A stretch of DNA of 33,202 nt, taken from Spirochaetes bacterium GWB1_27_13 (GTDB taxonomy: Bacteria; Spirochaetota; GWE2-31-10; MWDO01). The stretch covers positions 1 to 33,202 of the forward strand of contig MIAN01000119.1 of NCBI GenBank assembly GCA_001829125.1, read 5' to 3'. This document shows positions 8,057 to 16,507 of this stretch, piece by piece; position 1 is the first letter of the stretch; each line of letters opens with the position of its first letter. The notes under the pieces were generated by a model, which made no database searches, had not been told where the DNA came from, and saw only the letters and a program-made list of their open reading frames with translations. The position numbers and the translations under genes were made by a program.

Positions 8057-8677
8057 TTAATAAATAAATGGTATGTATCTTTTTGTCTTTTTTTTGTATT
8101 TTAAATATTCTTCACCTTGTGTTTTTTCTAAATAATCTTCTTCGCATCGTACTTGAATTTCGAGTGTATAAATAAAGATAATGTTTAAAGTAAAAATTGT
8201 TACTGTTGGGATTATAATCCAAAATCCAACATTTAACAAAAATAATCCTAAATAAGTAGGATTTCTAATTATAGAATATAGACCTGTTGTTATCAATTTG
8301 GTCTTATTTTTTTCGTCTATTCCAACTCGCCAGGAATTTCCCATTTTAATTTGAGCGTACAAGCAAATCGAGAGCCCAAACATTCCAACAATAAAACCAA
8401 TAACTTTAAAAATATTATTGTCTATTAAATTCCATCTTGTAAATAATCCAAACAATTCAAAATGAATACTATTAAAAATCATTGCTATTAAGAAGAAAAA
8501 AGAAAGTATTTTAAATTGAAGTCCCACATATTTTTGTAAATTGCTTTCTGACTTTACAATTACATTAGGATCAATTCCAGTTTTTTTTATTTGTGTTACT
8601 TCTTTAATTTTCCATAAAATAAAATATGTTAAGTATAATATTGATATTGTTATTAATTCTAAATAATTTAAGTTCAT
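8057..8677 (-). CDS. Isoprenylcysteine carboxyl methyltransferase-like membrane protein
   Basis: 206-residue integral membrane protein of the ICMT/PEMT-like SAM-dependent methyltransferase group. It has about five hydrophobic segments; the conserved C-terminal signature is clear: GLYSIIRNPTYLGLF, then EEDYLEKTQGEEYLKYKK and a final RYIPF. In the family these bind SAM and the lipid-like substrate; bacterial members' substrates are mostly unknown. The frame is open to a TTG at 8707, but the AGGAGAG about nine bases before the ATG at 8677 supports the shorter start (MNLNYLELIT). It is a single gene divergent from the region holding the second hairpin element, whose minus-facing promoter could read toward it. 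Confidence 0.85.
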   Translation of the reverse strand: MNLNYLELITISILYLTYFILWKIKEVTQIKKTGIDPNVIVKSESNLQKYVGLQFKILSFFFLIAMIFNSIHFELFGLFTRWNLIDNNIFKVIGFIVGMFGLSICLYAQIKMGNSWRVGIDEKNKTKLITTGLYSIIRNPTYLGLFLLNVGFWIIIPTVTIFTLNIIFIYTLEIQVRCEEDYLEKTQGEEYLKYKKKTKRYIPFIY

Positions 8678-8797
8678 AATATATTTCTCTCCTAAATTTT
8701 GTGTCAATTTCTATATTTATTAACAAATATAGAAATTTAAATACTGAAGACTATATAATATTTTTACAAAAAAAGCAAACTTTTATTATTTAGTTAT

Positions 8798-8818
8798 CTT
8801 TAGCCTTTAGCCTTTAGC
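8798..8818. repeat. Tandem 7-bp repeat CTTTAGC x3
   Basis: Three exact head-to-tail copies of CTTTAGC plus a partial degenerate fourth (TTTTAG). It lies in the 465-base gap between the methyltransferase and histidine kinase genes, and could be a slippage-prone tract. Apart from this and the hairpin element at 8921-9047, I see nothing in the gap. Confidence 0.6.
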
Positions 8819-8920
8819 TTTTAGAAACATTTAAGTATTAGAAAAAGTTTTTGGTTTGTCACAAATTCTAAAAGTTAAATACAATTATTGTACATGCATA
8901 CGATTTAATCTATGTTATAC

Positions 8921-9047
8921 TGACAATTGTTCAAATTGTCAATATATACCTTAAACGCTTATCTCTATTAATTCATTTGTATCAAAGAAATTACAAGGGA
9001 TGTCTATTCTTATTATTTATTGACCTTTTAGAAGCGTTTAAGTATAT
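8921..9047 (+). repeat. Dispersed hairpin element, copy 2 (candidate small RNA)
   Basis: 127 bp, same orientation and same ends as the copy at 1256: TGACAATT/AATTGTCA palindrome, TATATA -10-like box, left arm CTTAAACGCTT (about 8950-8960) and right arm AAGCGTTTAAG (about 9033-9043). The first about 42 and last about 37 bases are almost identical to copy 1. The middle differs by an insertion of roughly ten bases and scattered substitutions. It lies about 100 bases upstream of the hybrid histidine kinase. Confidence 0.65.
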
Positions 9048-9142
9048 ATTTATAATTGTAAAAAAATAATTGATTAAATTAGTAAAAATGTTATACTTTT
9101 GCCGATATATATAAAATCTGAATGAATTTTTTAAACTAAATT

Positions 9143-10972
9143 ATGAAAATTTTAATTATTCAAAAAACAAAAAAAGAAAAGATTCTTACAAAAATAATAG
9201 CCCAAGAATATCCAGATTGTAATATTTATTTTGCATCAAAGATTGCTGAAGCAAAAAAAGATATAAATGAGTTTGATATAAATTTAATTATTGCAGATTT
9301 GTATTTTTCTGATGGAAATATCTTTGATGTTTTAGACTTTAATATTCCAACTATATTTTTTTGTGAAAAGAATAACAATGAATTAATACTCGATATTCTA
9401 AAAAAAGGTGCGTTTGATTTTATAATAAAACAAAAAAATTATTTGGAAATGCTTCCTGTTTATATTGAAAAGTTTTTATTTCAAAAAAACACTCAAACTT
9501 TAATAGAACAAAATCAGATTGCTGATATGGATGAAGGAAACGAAAAAAATAATTTTTTTGCAAGTGTTTCTCATGAACTCAGAACTCCTCTTAACTCAAT
9601 ACTTGGATTTGCCTCCCTTTTGCTTGATGAAGAAGATAATAATAGAAAAAAAGAAAATTTAACAATAATTAGAGACTCAAGTAAATATTTGCTAAATATA
9701 ATAAACGATGTGCTAGACCTTTCAAAAATAGAAGCAAAAAAACTCAATATCGAAAAAATAAATTTTTTACTTATAAATACGCTAACGCATATTCAAAATT
9801 TATTTTCACTTATAGCAAAAGATAAAAAAATAAATTTCATTGTAAGTATAAGTAAAAATGTGCCAAATTTAGTTTGTGGTGACGAGCTTAGAATAACTCA
9901 AATTTTAATTAATTTAATATCAAATGCTTTTAAGTTCACCCCTGAGTTTGGTAGAATAGAATTTAATTGTGACTACAGAAAAGGTTTTTTAGAATTTTTT
10001 ATTTCTGATTCTGGAATAGGGATACCAAAGAATAAACTGCATAGTATTTTTAATCCATTTGAACAAGGCAGTTCTTCTACATCAAGAAAATATGGCGGGA
10101 CAGGACTTGGACTTACAATAACAAAACTCCTTATTAAATTAATGGATGGTTTTATTGGTGTAGAAAGTGAAGTTAATAAAGGTACAAAATTTAGTGTAAA
10201 AATTCCTCTGCCAGAAGTTACACCAACTGATATAGAAAAAGGCGAAAATATGATAAGGAAATGGCTTTCTACAATGAATGGAGAAAAGGCTTTAGAGGCT
10301 GTTGTTCTACATGGGATAAAAAAACTTCCAGATAGAATAAAAAATCTAGAAAAAATATTAAGATCAAAAAATCAAGTAGAAATAAAAAATATAGTTCATC
10401 AGTTAAAAGGTTTTACTGGAAGTTATGGAATGCAAGATTTATACAAAATATTTATAGAAATGGATGCAGAAATAACCCTTTCTAGCTATAATTTGGTAAA
10501 ATTAAACAAAGATTTAAAAAAAATAAAAAAAATAATAGATATTATTCCACAAAAATACTTTTTGGAAGATGAAACCACAGAAGTTACTAATCTTAAAATC
10601 CAAAAATCAAAAATTAAAATAATTGTAGCAGAAGATGATGAAGATAATCAAAAATTAATTAGAGCAATTTTTGAAAGTATGAATTTATCCTGTGATATAG
10701 CAGTAAATGGATTAGAAGCATTAAATATGATTTTACAAAAAAAATATGACATTCTATTTCTTGATATGCAAATGCCAGTATTAGATGGAATTAGTACAAT
10801 AAAAAAGATTAGAGAAAATGAAAAAATTAAAGATTTATATGTTATTGCCCTTACTGCTGAGGCGATGAAAGGGACAAGAGAAAGAATGATTGGAGCAGGA
10901 TGTAATGATTTCTTAACAAAACCAGTTGATAAAGAGTTATTAAAGAAAAAAATTTTTGATATGATAGGTTAG
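9143..10972 (+). CDS. Hybrid histidine kinase: degenerate REC - HisKA - HATPase - Hpt - REC
   Basis: Soluble sensor kinase of 609 residues, with no membrane segment. Domains in order: an N-terminal receiver-like domain (1-115) that keeps the phospho-acceptor position (D52 in IIADLYF) but has Gln-Lys where the acidic pocket should be, so it is probably non-phosphorylatable; HisKA with H144 in SVSHELRTPL; HATPase_c with the N-box ITQILINLISNAFKF, DSGIGIP and GGTGLGLTI; an Hpt domain with H419 in IVHQLKGFTGSYG; and an intact receiver with D498/D499, D541, T571 and K593. The Hpt lying before the receiver is the reverse of the common order. No clear SD precedes the ATG. Together with the double-receiver protein 260 bases downstream it makes a likely phosphorelay; the signal sensed is unknown. 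Confidence 0.93.
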   Translation: MKILIIQKTKKEKILTKIIAQEYPDCNIYFASKIAEAKKDINEFDINLIIADLYFSDGNIFDVLDFNIPTIFFCEKNNNELILDILKKGAFDFIIKQKNYLEMLPVYIEKFLFQKNTQTLIEQNQIADMDEGNEKNNFFASVSHELRTPLNSILGFASLLLDEEDNNRKKENLTIIRDSSKYLLNIINDVLDLSKIEAKKLNIEKINFLLINTLTHIQNLFSLIAKDKKINFIVSISKNVPNLVCGDELRITQILINLISNAFKFTPEFGRIEFNCDYRKGFLEFFISDSGIGIPKNKLHSIFNPFEQGSSSTSRKYGGTGLGLTITKLLIKLMDGFIGVESEVNKGTKFSVKIPLPEVTPTDIEKGENMIRKWLSTMNGEKALEAVVLHGIKKLPDRIKNLEKILRSKNQVEIKNIVHQLKGFTGSYGMQDLYKIFIEMDAEITLSSYNLVKLNKDLKKIKKIIDIIPQKYFLEDETTEVTNLKIQKSKIKIIVAEDDEDNQKLIRAIFESMNLSCDIAVNGLEALNMILQKKYDILFLDMQMPVLDGISTIKKIRENEKIKDLYVIALTAEAMKGTRERMIGAGCNDFLTKPVDKELLKKKIFDMIG

Positions 10973-10991
10973 GGACAACAAATATTCAGAT

Positions 10992-11147
10992 ATGAAAAAA
11001 TTTGATTTTTTAAATCAATCTAATCAAGTAAAATCAATATTAAAATTTTTGACAAATTTTAATATTTTAGTTATAATTATACCTATGATTATTAAAATTC
11101 TAAGTATAAATCTTAAAAGTTTGTTATACAGTCTTAGGGCGGTATAA
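10992..11147 (+). CDS. Possible 51-aa basic hydrophobic peptide
   Basis: Short open frame between the kinase and the double-receiver gene. It starts MKKFDFLNQSNQVK and contains one hydrophobic stretch (NILVIIIPMIIKIL, about residues 24-37) followed by a basic tail. No good SD is seen; the stop overlaps the left arm of a hairpin at 11144-11166. It may be a small membrane peptide or chance coding in AT-rich DNA. Confidence 0.2.
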   Translation: MKKFDFLNQSNQVKSILKFLTNFNILVIIIPMIIKILSINLKSLLYSLRAV

Positions 11148-11166
11148 GCATTCTATAACTGCTTAT
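11144..11166 (+). terminator. Hairpin ATAAGCA / TGCTTAT, terminator-like
   Basis: Perfect 7-bp arms with a nine-base loop, followed by TTTAAAAAAA. It lies 170 bases after the kinase stop and about 65 before the double-receiver gene. The tail is short in U, so it may instead be a regulatory hairpin in the leader. Confidence 0.35.
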
Positions 11167-11231
11167 TTTAAAAAAATAATTTACAATTTAGAACCTTTTA
11201 AGATGAAAAATGTATCTTTAGAGAGAAGAGA

Positions 11232-12464
11232 ATGGCAAAAGATAAAATATTGATAGCAGATAAATCAGATATGATTAAATCTTTTCTAAAAGAAAGACTT
11301 GAGCAATATGGGTTTGAAATAATTTTAGCTCGTGATTCTTTTGATGCTGTTATAAAAATGAAAAATGTAGTTCCTGATGTAGTAATAATGGATTATTCTC
11401 TAACACAAAATCTTAAAGTCAATTTTTTTGAAGAAAAGGCTCAATACAAAACGATCGCTGATGTTCCAGTAATTTTGTTTGCATCCAAAATTGATAAAAA
11501 TGCCATAATGCAGGTAGCAAAGTATAAAGTAACCAAGTTTTTTACAAAACCATTAAAAATTGATGTTTTATTAAAATCAATAACAGAAATACTAAAAATT
11601 GACTTAAATATCGACCAAACTCCTTGTAATATAGATATTCATTTAAATGATGATATTCTTTTTATCGAAGTTGCCAGTGGACTAAATAAAGATAAAATAG
11701 AATCAATTAGATATAAAATAAAAGAAATTAAAACTCTTTATAAAATAAATATGCCAAAAATTTTAATAATAATGGTTGATTTAAAAATAACAGAGGAAGA
11801 ATCTGATAAATTTTATAGTTTTATTGAAAGTATAGCAAGATATGGCAACCCTCATCTTTCTGCCATTAAAATTTTAACAATTTCTGATACAATAGGAGAG
11901 TTTTTGCATGGTCACGAAAAATTTGGAAATATAGAAGTAACTAATGATATAAATTACGCAATTGATAAACTCTGTGACTTAAAAATTGAAACTTTAATAA
12001 ATAGAGGGTGGCATCAGTCAGAAGAAGATATGATTTTTTGGTCAAATACAGACGCTTCTTTAGAAGAAGCAGATTACAGTACTATTTTACTCGATAAAAA
12101 ACCTACAATTGCTATTGTTGATGATGATGAGTTGATTTTAGATTTGGTTAAAACAATTTTGACAACTGTAAATTGCGATGTTGTTACTTATAAAAATGGG
12201 GTTGAGTTTTTAACAAGCCTTTTAACCAATACTCCAGATTTATTATTTCTTGATTTGATGATGCCTAAAATGAATGGTTTTGAGGTTTTAGAAAATTTAA
12301 AAAAAGCAAATAAATCTATACCAACAATAATATTTTCTGCACTCTCACAAAAAGAAACAGTTAAAAAAGCACTCTCTTTTGGTGTAAAAAGTTACATTGT
12401 TAAACCTGTAAATCCAGATATTCTAATAAAAAAAGCATCAGAAATTTTAAAATCTAATTTCTAA
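11232..12464 (+). CDS. Double-receiver response regulator with unassigned central domain
   Basis: 410 residues. The first receiver (about 4-122) has D54 as acceptor and K106 of FTKPLK; one of its two usual acidic pocket residues is replaced (IADKSD). The second receiver (about 291-407) is canonical: D297-D299, D341 in FLDLMMPKMNGFE and K391 in IVKPVN. Between them, residues 130-260 form an alpha/beta region (ILFIEVASGL, KILIIMVDLKI, AIKILTISDT) that I do not recognise; its strand-helix pattern is compatible with a STAS-like or a third, decayed receiver fold. There is no DNA-binding or enzymatic output domain, so it likely acts by protein contact or as a phosphate sink for the upstream kinase. 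The SD is a purine run before the ATG. It is cotranscribed with the acetyltransferase 15 bases downstream. Confidence 0.9.
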   Translation: MAKDKILIADKSDMIKSFLKERLEQYGFEIILARDSFDAVIKMKNVVPDVVIMDYSLTQNLKVNFFEEKAQYKTIADVPVILFASKIDKNAIMQVAKYKVTKFFTKPLKIDVLLKSITEILKIDLNIDQTPCNIDIHLNDDILFIEVASGLNKDKIESIRYKIKEIKTLYKINMPKILIIMVDLKITEEESDKFYSFIESIARYGNPHLSAIKILTISDTIGEFLHGHEKFGNIEVTNDINYAIDKLCDLKIETLINRGWHQSEEDMIFWSNTDASLEEADYSTILLDKKPTIAIVDDDELILDLVKTILTTVNCDVVTYKNGVEFLTSLLTNTPDLLFLDLMMPKMNGFEVLENLKKANKSIPTIIFSALSQKETVKKALSFGVKSYIVKPVNPDILIKKASEILKSNF

Positions 12465-12479
12465 TTATTAAATAGGAGA

Positions 12480-12959
12480 TTGCCAATGGAGATTGTATAT
12501 AGAGGTTTAGACCCAAAAATAGATGGTGATAATGTTTATAAGATAACAAAATCTTCTGGTTTTTTTGAAGAAAAAGAAATCCTATTGGCAATGAAATATT
12601 TTGAAGAAGCAAAAAATGGAGATGCAGACCACGCATTTTTATTTGCAGAAATTAATGGGCAAACTGTTGGTTATACAAACTATGGGGCGGCTTCTTATAC
12701 TGGCAAAAGTTATTATCTACATTGGATTGCCGTTGACCAAGACTTTAGAAATAGAGGCATTGGCAAATTATTACTTTTTAAGACCGAAGAACTCATTAAA
12801 AGTATTGGAGGTAAGAAAGTATTTGTTGAAACATCTTCAAAAGAAGAATACACAGCAACTCGTTATTTTTATCTAAGTTCTGGTTATCAATTAGAAGCAG
12901 TTTTAAAAAATTTCTACTCTGAGACTGATAACCAAATAATTTTATCAAAATACCTTTAA
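12480..12959 (+). CDS. GNAT-family N-acetyltransferase
   Basis: 159-residue single-domain GNAT. The acetyl-CoA pyrophosphate loop is clear: the strand LHWIAVDQDF is followed by RNRGIGKLLL (about residues 97-106), matching RxxGxGxxL. The C-terminal strand KVFVETSS and the YTATRYFYLSSGYQLEAVL segment complete the fold. The substrate is not predictable. AGGAG lies about eight bases before the ATG. It follows the double-receiver gene by 15 bases, so it is probably translated from the same mRNA; a protein-acetylating link to the phosphorelay would be speculation. Confidence 0.9.
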   Translation: MPMEIVYRGLDPKIDGDNVYKITKSSGFFEEKEILLAMKYFEEAKNGDADHAFLFAEINGQTVGYTNYGAASYTGKSYYLHWIAVDQDFRNRGIGKLLLFKTEELIKSIGGKKVFVETSSKEEYTATRYFYLSSGYQLEAVLKNFYSETDNQIILSKYL

Positions 12960-13027
12960 ATTACTAATTTAGCCTATTTACTCAAAAAATATCGCAATAA
13001 AACAGTCTATGTATATATTCTCTTAAT

Positions 13028-13897
13028 CTACCAATTTTTAGAATACAAAATCAACAAAGCTCCACCTATCATTATAAATGCACTGATTAGTTTTATTATT
13101 ATATTTTTTTCATTAAAAAATTTATATCCAAAAATTATACTTATAATAGAAGAGAGTTGAAAAATTGCTAAAGAATATCCGACAAAATTTCTTTTAAAAA
13201 CAAGTATTGTAAAATATTGCATTAGAGAATATAAAACAAATATCGCAAAATAATTTATCTTTTGTTTTTTTAATATTTCAAAATTAATTTTTATGCTTTT
13301 GTTAAAAAATAATATTAGTGGTATTGTTAAAAAAGGTAATCCAAATAAAGCCCAAAAAAACAAACTGATTTCTGGGGTAGAATATGCTATTGCTTTTTTG
13401 ATATAAACAGCACCACTTGCAGAAAAAAAAATACCTGCGAATCTATAAATTATCCCTTTAACTTTTTCTAAATTAAAATTATCTTTGTTTATTTTTTTTT
13501 TATAGGTTAAAATTAGACTACCTATTATAATAATTGATATTCCAATGATTCCAAACAAATTTGGCATTTCTTTTAGCATAAAAATAGCCAAAATAGTAGC
13601 AATTACTGGTTTAAAAGAATTTAATATCCCAAAAATAGAAAGTTCTGTTAATTTTAAGGATTTTACTAAGAAAATATTGCCAATAGCATCTAAAACGGCT
13701 GTAATAATAATAGTAATCCAAAAATTGCTATTTATATTCTTTAGAGGCATAAAAAATAACATAGGTAACATTACAATCGTTAAAAATAAATAAGTTAATG
13801 TAACTATAAATAATGAGTTTGCACCTTTTAATGTTATTTTCTTTTGAAAAACATTTACAAGAGTACCAGAAAAGATCCTTAAAAATAAAAAAATCAT
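13028..13897 (-). CDS. EamA/DMT-superfamily transporter
   Basis: 289-residue integral membrane protein with about ten hydrophobic helices arranged as two EamA repeats. The first half contains LFIVTLTYLFLTIV and the characteristic NSFKPVIATILAIFMLKE. The second half mirrors it with FQLSSIISIIFGYKFFNEK and ends in a short GGALLILYSK helix. Such proteins export or exchange small metabolites; the substrate cannot be told. The SD is weak. It starts 29 bases after the CxxCxxCC gene on the same strand, so the two probably form an operon. The convergent acetyltransferase stops 68 bases away with no evident terminator between them. Confidence 0.88.
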   Translation of the reverse strand: MIFLFLRIFSGTLVNVFQKKITLKGANSLFIVTLTYLFLTIVMLPMLFFMPLKNINSNFWITIIITAVLDAIGNIFLVKSLKLTELSIFGILNSFKPVIATILAIFMLKEMPNLFGIIGISIIIIGSLILTYKKKINKDNFNLEKVKGIIYRFAGIFFSASGAVYIKKAIAYSTPEISLFFWALFGLPFLTIPLILFFNKSIKINFEILKKQKINYFAIFVLYSLMQYFTILVFKRNFVGYSLAIFQLSSIISIIFGYKFFNEKNIIIKLISAFIMIGGALLILYSKNW

Positions 13898-13926
13898 TCT
13901 ATAATCTCATTCTTGTAATAAAGCCT

Positions 13927-14403
13927 TTAAAGGTTGTTAGGTCTTGGCATTTCCATATATAAAGCTTGCTTTTCTTCCATATAAAAATTATATTTTTCTT
14001 CCAGAGTCATATCACTTGCTTTATCAATACCAGCACATCTATATTTTTCGTTTTTCCATAATTCTTTTGATTCTACCAAAAAGGGCCAAAAAGGAAAGGT
14101 ACGACATTGTAGAGGGCGTGCTTCGTATATTATACAGCCATTATTCCAGAAAATACAATCATAATTAGGTTTTTCTTTTAAGGCAACGACAAATTTATCA
14201 TCTTTGTATAATCCACGACAACATTCTACCAAAAATTTATCAATTGAGATAGATAAATTGTCGCATATTTTTTTTACATCGTCTAATGTAAGAAAAACTG
14301 CCCCAGATTCGTACCTACAACAACTGGAACATTTTTCACAATTAAAATCTAATTTACTTAATCTTTTTAAAATTGCTTCTTTTTGTTTATCTTGTACTAT
14401 CAT
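13927..14403 (-). CDS. YkgJ-family CxxCxxCC protein (putative metal-binding)
   Basis: 158 residues with the family signature FNCEKCSSCCRYESG near the N-terminus (C22, C25, C28, C29). Further conserved Cys follow in CCRGLY, YDCIFW, NNGCIIYEARPLQCRTFPFWP and KYRCAGID. The family is described as zinc or iron chelating, possibly holding an Fe-S cluster; the function is unsettled. The length is typical and the last part (EEKQALYMEM) is helical. It is the first gene of a probable two-gene operon with the DMT transporter and is divergent from the sigma factor gene. Confidence 0.87.
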   Translation of the reverse strand: MIVQDKQKEAILKRLSKLDFNCEKCSSCCRYESGAVFLTLDDVKKICDNLSISIDKFLVECCRGLYKDDKFVVALKEKPNYDCIFWNNGCIIYEARPLQCRTFPFWPFLVESKELWKNEKYRCAGIDKASDMTLEEKYNFYMEEKQALYMEMPRPNNL

Positions 14404-14611
14404 AGTTTAAATACCCACAAATTTTAATATATTTTGTGATAATATTAAAAAATTTAAAACAAGTAAAGTAGTTTTTAAAGATTTTCTGTTCACAAATAAG
14501 AAGATTTTGTAATTATTTAAGTATAATTAATACATAAATTCTAAAATCTATACTTTTTGGCGTATTTTTTCAAAAAAAATTTTAAAAAAAACTATTTTTT
14601 TTAAAAAAAAT

Positions 14612-14640
14612 TATACATTAGTAAAAAAAAGTATTATAAT
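14612..14640 (+). promoter_or_regulatory. Promoter candidate of the sigma factor gene
   Basis: TATACA (14612-14617), 17 bp, then TATAAT (14635-14640). It is preceded by phased A/T runs (14574-14610) that could act as an UP element or bend. The leader to the TTG start is about 36 bases. Confidence 0.5.
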
Positions 14641-14682
14641 GAAACTATCTTTTATAAAATGTTATTTAAAGGGAGGGCTACT

Positions 14683-15705
14683 TTGAAATTATCTAATAAT
14701 TATAATCAACACTTTGAACAGCCTAAAAGTGTTGATAAAACAAAAATTATCAAAAAAACTAAAGCTGTTAAAAAAGTAAAAGTTGCTACTAACGATGATT
14801 CTTTGACAATATATCTTAACCAAATTTCAAAAATACCAGTATTGAGTGCAGCAGAAGAATTTGATATTTCTAAAAAAATTGTATTCTACACAAAATCATT
14901 AGAAGAAGTTGCATTAAAGCTTAACGTTGATAAATTAAACAAAATTTATGAAAAAGAATTCAAACAAACAAGAGAAAGTTTATATTATTACAAAAATTTA
15001 TTTATTAGAGCAAATTTAAGATTGGTTGTTAGCATAGCCAAAAAATATCAAAACAGAGGTTTGTCTCTTCTTGATTTAATTGATGAGGGAAACATTGGAT
15101 TAATTGAAGCAGTTGAGAGATTTGACTATACAAAAGGATTTAAATTTTCTACTTACGGAACATGGTGGATAAAACAAGCAATTGTTAAGGCTTTGGCTGA
15201 TAAGGGTAGAATGATCCGAATCCCTATTCACATGTTAAACACTATAAAAAAATGCTATTATGTAGCAAAAGACCTTGCTCTAAAAAATGGAAAAGACCCA
15301 ACAGCCGAAGAATTATCTTGCATTATAGGAATCTCTTCTGATAAACTAAAAAACATAAATAAAATGGCTCAAGATACTGGCTCTTTAGATACACCTCTAA
15401 GTGGTGAAAATACAACAGAAATAGGGGATCTCATCGAAGACGATAAATCTAAAGACCCTTTTGAAGAATTGTTTGCTTTTGCCCTACAAGATACTCTTGA
15501 TGCAATTTTAACAAAACTTTCTGAACGAGAAAAACAAATTATTGAGCTAAGATATGGACTTTATGGCGTTGGACCTCATACTCTCGAAGAAACAGGTCAA
15601 ATTCTTGGTATAACAAGAGAAAGAGTAAGACAAATCCAGAAAAAAGCCCTAAAGAAACTAAGAGAATTAAACTTTTCAAAAGAATTGGAAGATTTTAAGG
15701 TTTAA
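14683..15705 (+). CDS. Sigma-70 family RNA polymerase factor, group 2-like (short RpoD/RpoS type)
   Basis: 340 residues. A basic, Lys-rich N-terminus (no region 1.1) is followed by region 1.2 ([17 protein letters not shown]), region 2 ([49 protein letters not shown], then RMIRIPIHM), region 3 and region 4 ([35 protein letters not shown]). Promoter-recognition regions 2.4 and 4.2 are close to housekeeping sigma, so it should recognise TTGACA/TATAAT-like promoters. Missing region 1.1 and small size point to an alternative RpoS-like factor rather than the vegetative one, though I cannot exclude a compact primary sigma. An ATG at 14659 is in frame, but GGGAGGG at 14671-14677 sits just right for the TTG at 14683, which I choose. 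Confidence 0.9.
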   Translation: MKLSNNYNQHFEQPKSVDKTKIIKKTKAVKKVKVATNDDSLTIYLNQISKIPVLSAAEEFDISKKIVFYTKSLEEVALKLNVDKLNKIYEKEFKQTRESLYYYKNLFIRANLRLVVSIAKKYQNRGLSLLDLIDEGNIGLIEAVERFDYTKGFKFSTYGTWWIKQAIVKALADKGRMIRIPIHMLNTIKKCYYVAKDLALKNGKDPTAEELSCIIGISSDKLKNINKMAQDTGSLDTPLSGENTTEIGDLIEDDKSKDPFEELFAFALQDTLDAILTKLSEREKQIIELRYGLYGVGPHTLEETGQILGITRERVRQIQKKALKKLRELNFSKELEDFKV

Positions 15706-15719
15706 TTTATAATTTAGTG

Positions 15720-15779
15720 ACAGAATTTCACATATATTTAAAGAAAATATTATTTTTTTGTAATCCTGTGAAATTCTGT
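15720..15779. terminator. Long inverted repeat between the sigma gene and folB
   Basis: Perfect 13-bp arms ACAGAATTTCACA (15720-15732) and TGTGAAATTCTGT (15767-15779) with a 34-base AT-rich loop. It lies between convergent genes, so a two-way terminator or transcript-end barrier is likely. The right arm resembles CTGTAAAATTCTGTGTC at 19930-19946, hinting at a repeat family. Confidence 0.5.
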
Positions 15780-15805
15780 TGCTAAAAATAATTAAATATT
15801 TGGCT

Positions 15806-16159
15806 TTATCTTTTTCTACTACTTTTCTTTATAGAAACAAAATCACAGTTTGGTATTATATTTGGTTTATAAATTTCTACCGATGCTTTTTCTACTAATT
15901 GGTGTTCAAAAATAATATCAATGATAAAATCAGATAGTTTTTCGAGTAAAAAAAAGTTTGATTTTTCTACCTCCAAAACTATTTTATCAACTAACTCCTT
16001 GTAGTCAATCGTGAAGTTTATATCATCTTTTTTTGACGCTTCAGAGTCATCAAATTTTATTTTTATGTTTACTATAATGTCTTGTGTTTTTTCTCTCTCA
16101 AAATCAAAGACTCCAATTAGAATTTTAAGTCTCAAGTTCTTAATTTTTAAAATTGCCAT
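15806..16159 (-). CDS. folB: Dihydroneopterin aldolase (FolB)
   Basis: 117-residue protein that converts dihydroneopterin to 6-hydroxymethyl-dihydropterin and glycolaldehyde in folate synthesis. The N-terminus MAILKIKNLRLKILIGVFDFERE carries the IGVxxxER-like signature. The chain continues with the strand IVNIKIKF, the TIDYKELVDKI block, EKLSDFIIDIIF and the final VEIYKPNII, where the Lys corresponds to the conserved catalytic Lys of the family. The frame is open to 16201, but AAAAGGA lies about ten bases before the ATG at 16159. This start codon and its SD lie inside a 56-bp direct repeat whose other copy is at 16844-16899, so folB's 5' end was duplicated when a toxin-antitoxin pair inserted upstream. 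No other folate gene is in the window. Confidence 0.85.
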   Translation of the reverse strand: MAILKIKNLRLKILIGVFDFEREKTQDIIVNIKIKFDDSEASKKDDINFTIDYKELVDKIVLEVEKSNFFLLEKLSDFIIDIIFEHQLVEKASVEIYKPNIIPNCDFVSIKKSSRKR

Positions 16160-16211
16160 AAATTTTTTCCTTTTCCTAAAAACAACATTTGCGAATGTCA
16201 CTTTTTAATTT
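16156..16211. repeat. 56-bp direct repeat, folB-proximal copy
   Basis: Identical in all 56 bases to 16844-16899, 688 bp away. Read on the minus strand it holds the toxin's last codon and stop, a small ACATT/AATGT palindrome, the folB SD (AGGAAAAGGA) and the folB ATG. The two copies bracket the toxin-antitoxin genes exactly. Confidence 0.95.
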
Positions 16212-16507
16212 CTTTTTTTCCATTTTTCTGGGTTTCTCGAAGCATGTAAAATTCCTATTATCTTAACTTCCAAACAAACATAATCAACTTTGTAGTAAAT
16301 AATAAATGGAAATTTTTTTACTAAATATCTTCTAATATTTTGATATATTGGAGAAAATATGGAATGATTTTCGGAAATGAAATCTAATGCTTTATCAATT
16401 TCAAAAATGAATTTTTCGCCCAATTTTACATCAATACTACAAAAATAACTGTATGATTCTATAACATCTATTTCAGATTCATCTGATAATAATATTTCAT
16501 ATTTCAT
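16205..16507 (-). CDS. ParE/RelE-superfamily toxin
   Basis: 100-residue toxin of a type II module. The family pattern is visible: an N-terminal strand YEILLSDESEIDV with the acidic helix start, GEKFIFEIDKALDFI, then SPIYQNIRRYLVKKFPFIIYYKV (Arg-rich strand followed by FPFIIYY) and the C-terminal strand VKIIGILHASRNPEKW. HASRNPEKW matches the HxxRxPxxW end common in ParE-type toxins. Whether it poisons gyrase or cleaves mRNA cannot be judged. It overlaps the antitoxin gene by 11 bases, usual for translational coupling. Its final AAT codon and stop lie in the 56-bp repeat, so the insertion boundary falls at the toxin's last codons. Confidence 0.87.
   Translation of the reverse strand: MKYEILLSDESEIDVIESYSYFCSIDVKLGEKFIFEIDKALDFISENHSIFSPIYQNIRRYLVKKFPFIIYYKVDYVCLEVKIIGILHASRNPEKWKKRN

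Noticed and set aside
8798-8818. CRISPR-like repeat array
   Set aside because: Units are 7 bp and contiguous with no spacers; no cas genes are in the window.
12540-12876. 91-codon plus frame (12601-12876) inside the acetyltransferase gene
   Set aside because: Out-of-frame shadow of the GNAT gene, whose RxxGxG motif is clear.
15806-16201. Longer folB reading from 16201
   Set aside because: The SD and homology to FolB both point to the ATG at 16159; the extra residues come from the duplicated leader.
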